A program made the translations under genes and the position numbers. Positions 1 to 5,050 of a stretch of DNA of 5,050 nucleotides are shown here, in pieces (the first letter of the stretch is position 1; every line of letters starts with the position of its first letter). This stretch comes from an uncultured Collinsella sp. (GTDB lineage: Bacteria; Actinomycetota; Coriobacteriia; Coriobacteriales; Coriobacteriaceae): positions 1 through 5,050 of the forward strand of contig URAQ01000142.1 of the NCBI GenBank assembly GCA_900545875.1, written 5' to 3'. The notes below the pieces were generated by a model. It was not told the DNA's origin and ran no database searches. It was given only the letters and a program-made list of their open reading frames with translations.

Positions 1-1068
1 CTCGGCGGCGTCAATGCGTTTCTGCAGCTCCTCTCCGCCGTGCGCCGTGATGAACTCCATGGGATCGTTGCCGTCGGGAAGTACCACGCAGCGCAGGTCC
101 ATCGAATCCTGCTCGATAAACTGAATCGCGCGACGGGCGGCCTTCTGGCCCGCTGCATCGCCGTCGAACATATACACGATGCGCTTGGCAAAGCGAGTGA
201 GCGTCTTGACGTGATGCTCCGTGAGGGCGGTGCCCAGCGTGGCGACAACGTTTTTAATCCCCGCCTCCCAGCAGGCGATGCAATCGGTATAGCCCTCCAC
301 CACGATGGCGGTATCCTGCGCGACGATAAACTCCTTGGCCCAATTAAAACCGTAGAGGTTTCGCTTTTTATGAAACACGCTCGTCTCGGCGGTGTTGAGG
401 TACTTAGGCTGGCCGTCGCCCATAATGCGACCGCCAAAGGCAATGTTGTGACCCTGCTCGTCAAAGATGGGGAACATCACACGGTCGTAGAAGCGGTCGG
501 CAAGCTGCCCGCGCCCGCGGCTCACGGCAACATTGGCGTCGATCATCTCCTGCGGGGTAAAACCCGCCTGGGACAGGTGCGACACCAGCGCGTTACGGCC
601 TGGTGCAAAGCCCAGGCAGTAGCGGCGGCAGACGTCGCCACCCATGCCGCGGCTGGCAAAGTACTCGCGCGGACGACCGTCCTTACCGCGCATAAGCATG
701 GTGTGGTAGAACTGGGCGGTCTCGGCGCACAGATCGTAGATGCGGGCACGCTTAGTACCGCGCTCGCGGCGATCTCCGGTGTCGTGCAGCTCAATACCTG
801 CGCGATCGGCCAAATAACGGATTGACTCGGGAAAGCTCAGGTTCTCGCGCTTCATGATATAGGTGAAGACGTCGCCACCCTCGCCGCAGCCAAAGCAATG
901 CCACACCTGCGTGGCGGGAATAATGTGGAAGGACGGCGTCTTTTCGCCATGGAAGGGGCAGCAGCCCCAAAACTCATGGCCGCGGGGCTTGAGCTCAACC
1001 GTTTCCTGCACGATGGCAACCAAATCGGACGCAGCGCGTACCTGGTCTTTTTCCTCATCGCTAATCAC
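1..1068 (-). CDS. dnaG: DNA primase DnaG, N-terminal 356 residues (3' end outside window)
   Basis: DnaG makes the short RNA primers for Okazaki fragments at the replication fork, working with the DnaB helicase. The frame is open from a GTG start to the left edge. Residues 1-95 or so form the CHC2 zinc-binding domain: CPFHGEKTPSF (from C37, H40) and HCFGCGEGGDVF (C58, C61) supply the four ligands; an extra Cys36 precedes the first. The RNA-polymerase core follows, with FGGRIMGDGQPKYLN and the HKKRNLYGFNWAKE segment (about 210-250). The TOPRIM fold follows with VEGYTD (257-262, catalytic E258) and FDGDAAGQKAA (301-311, D302 and D304). VEGYTD differs from the common VEGYMD. Roughly 240 residues, including the helicase-binding domain, should lie beyond the edge. 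The start overlaps the ribF stop by 8 bases with AGGGGGTG upstream. There is no frameshift or internal stop. Being in this operon links primase expression to translation genes. Confidence 0.97.
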   Translation of the reverse strand, partial: MISDEEKDQVRAASDLVAIVQETVELKPRGHEFWGCCPFHGEKTPSFHIIPATQVWHCFGCGEGGDVFTYIMKRENLSFPESIRYLADRAGIELHDTGDRRERGTKRARIYDLCAETAQFYHTMLMRGKDGRPREYFASRGMGGDVCRRYCLGFAPGRNALVSHLSQAGFTPQEMIDANVAVSRGRGQLADRFYDRVMFPIFDEQGHNIAFGGRIMGDGQPKYLNTAETSVFHKKRNLYGFNWAKEFIVAQDTAIVVEGYTDCIACWEAGIKNVVATLGTALTEHHVKTLTRFAKRIVYMFDGDAAGQKAARRAIQFIEQDSMDLRCVVLPDGNDPMEFITAHGGEELQKRIDAAE

Positions 1069-2068
1069 GGATGCTCACCCCCTGATCGCCCAAGTTGTGA
1101 CGAATATCTTCGATATTACCCTCGACGGTCGCGATCAACTCATCCAGCGAATCGAACACACGCGAGGGACGCAGCCAGCGCGTAAACGCCAGCGAAACGA
1201 AAGCGCCGTACAGGTCGCCCGTATAACCAATTAAGTTGGCCTCGAGATGCGCCGAAGCGGCATCGTCGGCATACGTCGGCGGCAGTCCGACGTTAACGGC
1301 AGCGGGCCACACGATGTCATTGACCAGCACCAGACCCTCATACACGCCATCGGCTGGCACCTGAATGCCGTCGGGAACCTGCAAGTTTGCCGTGGGAAAG
1401 CCCATGCCAGAACCCTCGTGACGGCCGCGAATAACACCGCCGCGCACCATATACGGACGGCCGAGTAACTCAGCAGCAAGCTCCACATGGCCCTGTCCCA
1501 GCTCATGACGAATTCGGGTGGCGCAAATGGCCTCACCGCCCTCGCAAAGCAGGTCGTGACCATACACGTCAACGCCGTGCTCGGAACCCCAGGAGCGCAT
1601 CTCGGCAACACCAGAAGCACCGCCACGACCCAGCCTAAAGTCACTGCCAACGCGAATCGAGCGAATGTCGACTACGCGTGACAGCAGTGCGAGAAAACCG
1701 ACATGGTCGAGTGCCGCAACCTCAGGCGTAAAGGGAACGGCCACCACTGTATCGACCCCAGTCTGAGCCAAGGCATGCAGACGGTCGGCCGTCGTCATCA
1801 ATTTTTGAGCGGGCGAAGGGCTCACCACAACGTCCGGGTCGGGATCGAAGGTAACCACGACCGCCTTACAGCCATGGGCACGGGCATCACGGACAAGCGC
1901 TTCGATGAGTTCCTGGTGTCCACGGTGAACGCCGTCGAACACGCCAATGGCAATCGATGCGGCACCCAAGTGCTCACACTCATCAAACGTATCGGCAGCA
2001 ACGATGCGAGCCTCGTCCGACTCGCCCGCGAAAAAGACACGCGCGAGCTCGCGAGCGGACAACATCAT
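1061..2068 (-). CDS. ribF: Bifunctional riboflavin kinase / FMN adenylyltransferase RibF
   Basis: RibF makes FMN from riboflavin and ATP, then FAD from FMN and ATP, in the cytoplasm. The 335 residues have both domains. The N-terminal nucleotidyltransferase carries GVFDGVHRGHQ (42-52, the HxGH nucleotide motif), TFDPDP (73-78), VGSDFRLG (140-147) and ATRIR (183-187), followed by the GHVELAAELLGRPY linker. The C-terminal kinase carries MGFPTAN (222-228; T226 and N228 bind Mg-ATP), GVYEG, NVGLPPTY (259-266) and HLEANLIGYTGDLYG (274-288) with the likely catalytic E276. Off-consensus points are Cys-Ala-Thr where Ser-Ser/Thr-Thr is usual, FRLG for FRFG, and EAN for EVH. The core catalytic residues remain, so it is probably functional. 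Two ATG codons stand in tandem at 2068 and 2065; either could be used. It overlaps truB by 4 bases and dnaG by 8, and carries the dnaG ribosome site in its 3' end. Confidence 0.96.
   Translation of the reverse strand: MMLSARELARVFFAGESDEARIVAADTFDECEHLGAASIAIGVFDGVHRGHQELIEALVRDARAHGCKAVVVTFDPDPDVVVSPSPAQKLMTTADRLHALAQTGVDTVVAVPFTPEVAALDHVGFLALLSRVVDIRSIRVGSDFRLGRGGASGVAEMRSWGSEHGVDVYGHDLLCEGGEAICATRIRHELGQGHVELAAELLGRPYMVRGGVIRGRHEGSGMGFPTANLQVPDGIQVPADGVYEGLVLVNDIVWPAAVNVGLPPTYADDAASAHLEANLIGYTGDLYGAFVSLAFTRWLRPSRVFDSLDELIATVEGNIEDIRHNLGDQGVSIRD
1076..1083 (-). promoter_or_regulatory. Ribosome binding site of dnaG inside ribF
   Basis: AGGGGGTG on the minus strand lies near the end of ribF, 7 bases before the GTG at 1068. 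It is the evidence that dnaG starts at this GTG. An in-frame TGA at 1077-1075 rules out any longer form, and the first in-frame ATG falls only at residue 72, past the zinc ligands. Confidence 0.8.
2065..2068 (-). promoter_or_regulatory. ATGA stop-start overlap of truB and ribF
   Basis: On the minus strand the TGA stop of truB overlaps the ATG of ribF by ATGA, and a second in-frame ATG follows at once (ATGATG). Only a weak purine stretch (GGCGGTG) lies upstream, so ribF translation probably depends on ribosomes finishing truB (termination-reinitiation). Confidence 0.7.
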
Positions 2069-2997
2069 CGAACACCGCCGACTGCCTGCGGAAACACGTG
2101 CTCCATGACAAAGCGGCCGCCCTCAATGCGGGCGAGCGCCTTGAGTCCCCCATCGAGCACCAACGCAAACGGCGCCTTCGAGGAATCGAAATCGGCAAGC
2201 GCACGCTCAACGGGAATGCGTCGGCCGCAGAGCAGGTCGTCGGCAAGATTGCCCGGCAAGTCAACACGCGTGGCGCCCAGGGCCGCAATGGGATCCAGGG
2301 CAAAGCCAGCCGCGGACTCGGGAGAAAGCTCCTCGACCGCATGACAGGCGCCAATGGAAACAACACCGGAGGCCGTGCGGCGCAGCGCGGAAATATGCGC
2401 GGCGCTATCGCAAGCGCGGCCCAGGTCGCGAGCGAGCGCACGGATATAGGTGCCCTTGCTCACCGAGAACGCCACGGTCCACACACACGTATCACCTTCG
2501 CCGCCCACGGCGATCAGGTCGGCGGCATAGACCTCGACGGGGCGCGGAGGTAGGTCCACCGCATTGCCCTCGCGAGCAGACTTGTAGGCGCGAACGCCAT
2601 TGACCGAGATAGCCGAAAACGCCGGCGGCACCTGCATCTGCGGACCCAGCATGGCGGCCAAGTGCTCACGGGCAAAGGCAGGATCGCGGAGCTCGTTGCC
2701 AACAGCCACCGTGCGGACCGCCTCGCCCTCCGCATCATCGGTATTGGTCTCGGCGCCAAACGAGATGTCGGCGACGTAGCTTTTGGTATCGAGCGTGAGC
2801 ATGCCCAGCAGACGGGTGGCCTGACCCACGCCCACCACCATGACACCCGATGCCATAGGGTCGAGCGTGCCGGCATGGCCGACGCGCCGCTCATGGAGGG
2901 CGCGTCGGCATTGCGAGACCACATCGTGGGACGTGCAGCCCACCGGCTTATCGACGGCGAGTAGCATATTCAGTTGAGAAGGCGTACGACGAGCCAT
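2065..2997 (-). CDS. truB: tRNA pseudouridine(55) synthase TruB
   Basis: TruB converts U55 in the T-loop of nearly all tRNAs to pseudouridine and also acts as a tRNA folding chaperone. The 310 residues match the family length. Visible motifs are LLAVDKPVGCTSHDVV (12-27), the catalytic loop VGHAGTLDPMASG (39-51) with nucleophile D46, the Lys-Ser-Tyr motif with Y74, QVPPAFSAISVNGVRAY (122-138), and SKGTYIRALARDLG (180-193), whose Tyr184 and Arg186 are the conserved active-site pair. The last 70 residues or so (DGGLKALARIEGGRFVMEHVFP) look like the small PUA-like C-terminal domain. The start at 2997 has GGATGG just before it, with tight spacing. The alternative Met11 has no ribosome site, so the longer form is preferred. 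The gene begins 15 bases after nrnA and its stop overlaps the ribF start in ATGA. Confidence 0.97.
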   Translation of the reverse strand: MARRTPSQLNMLLAVDKPVGCTSHDVVSQCRRALHERRVGHAGTLDPMASGVMVVGVGQATRLLGMLTLDTKSYVADISFGAETNTDDAEGEAVRTVAVGNELRDPAFAREHLAAMLGPQMQVPPAFSAISVNGVRAYKSAREGNAVDLPPRPVEVYAADLIAVGGEGDTCVWTVAFSVSKGTYIRALARDLGRACDSAAHISALRRTASGVVSIGACHAVEELSPESAAGFALDPIAALGATRVDLPGNLADDLLCGRRIPVERALADFDSSKAPFALVLDGGLKALARIEGGRFVMEHVFPQAVGGVR

Positions 2998-3012
2998 GTA
3001 CCATCCAAAAAG

Positions 3013-4056
3013 TTAAAGCTCGACGGTCACCGAAGTGGGATCCTCCCCAACCAGTTCGGCCAGCATGGGAAGTGCCACGGTGAGCGTCTCGAGAATCGTT
3101 CCGTTGTTGGAGAAACCGGCGGCAGCGGAATGTCCGCCTCCGCCAAAGGCAGCAGCGATCTCGGACACGTTGAGGTCGCCCTTGGAGCGCAGGTTGCCGC
3201 GCACCTTGGTATCGCCCTCAATGCCCTTCAGGAACAGGCAGACCTCCACGCCCATCACCGAGCGCACCACGTCAACCAGGCCGTCGCACTCATCCGAGGT
3301 GACACCGCAAGCCTCAAGGTCACTCTGGTACGCGTAGCTATACGCCACGCGCCCGTGGGCCACCGTCTTAATACGGCCCATAACGATGGACTTGAGGTGC
3401 AAAAACTCAACGCGCATGCTCTGATATACCTCGAGTGCCACACGCGCCGGATCGGCACCGTGTGCAACCAGTCGCGAGGCCGCATGGAACGCAGCAGAAT
3501 CGGCGTTTTGGTACTGGAAACGACCGGTGTCGGTCACCAAGCCGCACAGCAAGCAAGTCGCGACGCCATCACGGGCGACAATGCCACAATTGTCCAAGAA
3601 GCGGTCAATGATCATGGCGCAGGCTGCAGCTTCGACGCGCCTCAGGCTGAGCTCGGCAAACTCCTCGCGTGCCGGGTGGTGATCGAAGCACACCACATGC
3701 TTGGAGCGACGAAGCACCTCGGCGGAATTATTGAGACGCTCGACGACCGGTACGTCCACCGAGATGAACAGGTCCGGATTGCCAGTGTACGCAGATGCCG
3801 GCACCAGGCGATCGGAGCCTTCCATAAATCGGTAGATGCGCGGAACCGGGTCATCGTCTGCCAGCAGCAGCGCAATGTCCTTGTTGGGGAAAAACTTCAT
3901 GAGCGAAAGGCCCAGACCCAATACGGAGCCCAGGGCATCGCCATCGGGAGAAGTATGTCCCGAAATCGCAATGGAGGACGCACCCTCGATGAGCTCGAGG
4001 ATGCGTCGCTGAATATCTGCAGACTCGCACGAGGCGAGGTCGGCGGAATTAGTCAT
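3013..4056 (-). CDS. nrnA: DHH/DHHA1 phosphoesterase, NrnA-type oligoribonuclease / pAp phosphatase
   Basis: NrnA-type enzymes degrade 2-5 nucleotide RNAs left by RNA decay and remove the 3'-phosphate of pAp, using Mn2+ in the cytoplasm; some members act on pGpG or cyclic dinucleotides. The 347 residues show the full catalytic set of the DHH domain: HTSPDGDALGS (34-44, metal ligands H34, D38, D40), D101 in ISVDVP, DHH at 125-127, and D176 in GLVTDTGRFQY. The C-terminal DHHA1 domain carries VRGNLRS and then GGGGHSAAAGF (305-315), the substrate-binding glycine loop. All key residues are present, so the enzyme should be active. VRGNLRS departs slightly from the more usual VRVSLRS. The gene overlaps rbfA by 8 bases with a perfect AGGAGG upstream, and truB follows 15 bases later; rbfA-DHH-truB is a common Gram-positive order. 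Family is certain; the exact substrate (nanoRNA, pAp or c-di-AMP product) is inferred. Confidence 0.94.
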   Translation of the reverse strand: MTNSADLASCESADIQRRILELIEGASSIAISGHTSPDGDALGSVLGLGLSLMKFFPNKDIALLLADDDPVPRIYRFMEGSDRLVPASAYTGNPDLFISVDVPVVERLNNSAEVLRRSKHVVCFDHHPAREEFAELSLRRVEAAACAMIIDRFLDNCGIVARDGVATCLLCGLVTDTGRFQYQNADSAAFHAASRLVAHGADPARVALEVYQSMRVEFLHLKSIVMGRIKTVAHGRVAYSYAYQSDLEACGVTSDECDGLVDVVRSVMGVEVCLFLKGIEGDTKVRGNLRSKGDLNVSEIAAAFGGGGHSAAAGFSNNGTILETLTVALPMLAELVGEDPTSVTVEL

Positions 4057-4459
4057 CTAAAGCTGCCTCCTGGGCGGCATCCGCTATCGGATAGCCGTCC
4101 TCGTCCTTTTCGATCGCAAGCGTGGCGGGAACGTTTTCCAGCGCACGCGTGATGCGCTCGGCCTCATCGGTCGAGCGATCGATGCGAAAATCGAGCTCGG
4201 GCGTGACACGCCAATCGAGCGAGCGAGCCAACAGGCTGCGAATACGGCCCTTGGCGCTAGCGAGCGCCTCCATGACCTCATCGTAGCGACTCGCATCGCA
4301 CGACACGTACACGCGCGCGAACGAACGGTCCACCGCGACCTCGACCGCGGTCAAAGTAACCAGGTCGAGACGCGGATCGGAAACCTCAAAGAGCAGGATA
4401 TAACCGAGCTTCTCGCGAAGCTGCTCGCCCAGACGGCGGGTTGCCTGCGTTTGCTTCAT
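4049..4459 (-). CDS. rbfA: 30S ribosome-binding factor RbfA
   Basis: RbfA is a small KH-fold protein that binds the immature 30S subunit and helps 16S rRNA 5'-end maturation and cold-adapted growth. The product is 136 residues, within the family's usual 110-140. It shows the family pattern in order: an N-terminal helix (about 3-25), DPRL at 28-31, the strand VTLTAVEVAVD (34-44) with ARVYVS (48-53), the helix with AKGRIRSLL (69-77), and the WRVTPELDFRID block (83-94). The last 25 residues or so form an acidic, Ala-rich tail (several Asp/Glu, ending ALDD) of the kind that varies between species and is probably disordered. The start is supported by AGGGGGT six bases upstream. The gene lies 11 bases after infB and overlaps nrnA by 8 bases, with the nrnA ribosome site inside its 3' end. 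Confidence 0.97.
   Translation of the reverse strand: MKQTQATRRLGEQLREKLGYILLFEVSDPRLDLVTLTAVEVAVDRSFARVYVSCDASRYDEVMEALASAKGRIRSLLARSLDWRVTPELDFRIDRSTDEAERITRALENVPATLAIEKDEDGYPIADAAQEAALDD
4066..4071 (-). promoter_or_regulatory. Ribosome binding site of nrnA inside rbfA
   Basis: A perfect AGGAGG on the minus strand lies in the Gln-Glu-Ala codons near the rbfA C-terminus. It sits 9 bases before the ATG at 4056, and so selects that start, which overlaps the rbfA stop (ATGACTAA). Confidence 0.85.
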
Positions 4460-4465
4460 AGCGCT

Positions 4466-4472
4466 ACCCCCT
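4466..4472 (-). promoter_or_regulatory. Ribosome binding site of rbfA
   Basis: AGGGGGT on the minus strand begins inside the infB stop codon and ends 6 bases before the rbfA ATG. It supports that start and places ribosome re-loading right at infB termination. The same AGGGGGT core precedes dnaG. Confidence 0.75.
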
Positions 4473-5050
4473 ACTCGGTACGGGCAACCTGGTCGATGCG
4501 GTAACCCTCGATCTGGTCGCCGGGCTTGATGTCTTGGAAGTTCTCCAGGCCAATGCCGCCCTCGGAACCGCTCTTGAGGCTCTTGGCCTCGTCCTTATAG
4601 TGGCGCATCGAGGCGATCTTGCCGTTGAAGACCACGATACCGTCGCGCACCAGGCGCACGGAATCGGTCGCGGCGATCTCGCCCTCTTCGACGCGGACAC
4701 CGGCGGCGATACCGACTTTGGGCACCTTGAAGGTGTCCAGGACAGTCGCGGTACCCGTGGCGACCTCGACCTCGGTGGGCTTGAGCATGCCGATACGGGC
4801 GGCGTCGAGCTCCTCGAGGCACTTATAGATGACGTCGTAGCAACGGATCTCGACGCCCTCGCGCTCGGCGGCGGAGCGGGCCTTACCGTCGGGACGGACG
4901 CCAAAGCCGATGATGATGGCGTTGGAGGCGTCGGCCAGGACGACGTCGGTCTCGTTGATGGCGCCAACGGCGGAGTGGATCGTGTTGATGCGAACCTCGG
5001 ACTGATCCATCTTGTCGAGCGAGTCCTGAAGGGCCTCGATAGAGCCCTGG
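4471..5050 (-). CDS. infB: Translation initiation factor IF-2, C-terminal part (5' end outside window)
   Basis: IF-2 is the GTPase that brings fMet-tRNA to the 30S subunit and promotes 50S joining in the cytoplasm. Only the last 192 residues plus the TAG stop are in the window; the G domain lies beyond the right edge. The frame is open to the edge, so the ATG at 5010 is internal, not a start. The first part, beginning QGSIEAL, is the C1 domain (IF-2 domain 3), with the family signature IHSAVGAINETDVVLA and then NAIIIGFGVRPD. After a linker helix comes the C2 beta-barrel that binds the fMet-tRNA acceptor end, with VRLVRDGIVVFNGKIASM and the closing GLENFQDIKPGDQIEGY. One oddity: the usual Glu-Cys-Gly of C2 reads Glu-Gly-Gly here (codon 4558-4560). 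The gene is followed 11 bases later by rbfA, the usual partner. Identity is certain. Confidence 0.98.
   Translation of the reverse strand, partial: QGSIEALQDSLDKMDQSEVRINTIHSAVGAINETDVVLADASNAIIIGFGVRPDGKARSAAEREGVEIRCYDVIYKCLEELDAARIGMLKPTEVEVATGTATVLDTFKVPKVGIAAGVRVEEGEIAATDSVRLVRDGIVVFNGKIASMRHYKDEAKSLKSGSEGGIGLENFQDIKPGDQIEGYRIDQVARTE

Noticed and set aside
40..825. Plus-strand ORF of 261 codons near the left edge
   Set aside because: It is antisense to dnaG in the same codon register and is open for the same reason. The minus strand translates without a break into zinc, polymerase and TOPRIM motifs of primase.
1703..2553. Two overlapping plus-strand ORFs opposite ribF and truB
   Set aside because: They are rich in Arg, Ala and Gly with no recognisable motif, and they are antisense to two clear, complete enzymes.
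2998..3012. T-run after the nrnA stop as a possible terminator
   Set aside because: CTTTTT follows the TAA stop, but no GC-rich hairpin precedes it, and truB starts within 15 bases on the same strand.
2974..4152. Long plus-strand ORF of 392 codons opposite nrnA
   Set aside because: It is in the same triplet register as nrnA, so it would be stopped only by sense codons TTA, CTA or TCA, which GC-rich genomes rarely use. Its translation shows no domain, and the minus strand has a complete DHH/DHHA1 protein.
4213..4230. Short GAGC/GCGA tandem repeat in rbfA
   Set aside because: Only about three 4-base units inside the conserved Leu-Ala-Arg-Ser-Leu-Asp-Trp coding region; it follows from codon choice and leaves the frame intact.
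4464..4967. Minus-strand Ser/Pro/Arg-rich ORF of 167 codons
   Set aside because: This is a shifted-frame reading of the infB C-terminus. Low-complexity composition is typical of a GC-rich shadow frame.

Overview
The window is a stretch of GC-rich bacterial chromosome. All six genes it holds lie on the minus strand, so transcription runs from high to low coordinates. In transcription order they are: the C-terminal part of infB (translation initiation factor IF-2, cut by the window's right edge), rbfA (30S maturation factor), nrnA (DHH/DHHA1 oligoribonuclease / pAp phosphatase), truB (tRNA pseudouridine-55 synthase), ribF (bifunctional riboflavin kinase / FAD synthetase) and the N-terminal 356 codons of dnaG (DNA primase, cut by the left edge). 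There is no RNA gene, mobile element, CRISPR array or recognisable phage gene, and no gene-free stretch longer than 15 bases.

Layout: 5050-4471 is the end of infB; 4459-4049 is rbfA, after an 11-base gap; 4056-3013 is nrnA, overlapping rbfA by 8 bases; 2997-2065 is truB, after a 15-base gap; 2068-1061 is ribF, overlapping truB by 4 bases (ATGA); 1068-1 is dnaG, overlapping ribF by 8 bases and starting with GTG. Such tight packing, with Shine-Dalgarno sequences inside the preceding genes, indicates one polycistronic unit with coupled translation. No promoter or terminator is visible inside it.

The block infB-rbfA-nrnA(DHH)-truB-ribF is the widespread nusA/infB operon tail of Gram-positive bacteria. 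It joins translation initiation, ribosome assembly, tRNA modification, short-RNA turnover and flavin cofactor synthesis. The less usual point is that ribF is followed directly by dnaG, where many bacteria have rpsO and pnp. The GC-rich codon use and the protein style suggest an actinobacterium, perhaps a gut Coriobacteriia (Collinsella-like). That is an impression from the sequences, not a search result.

I found no undescribed system here. This is a housekeeping operon. The points worth a second look are the ribF-dnaG junction, a Gly in place of the usual Cys in the fMet-tRNA-binding domain of IF-2, and several off-consensus positions in RibF, NrnA and DnaG. The long plus-strand ORFs are explained as antisense shadows.
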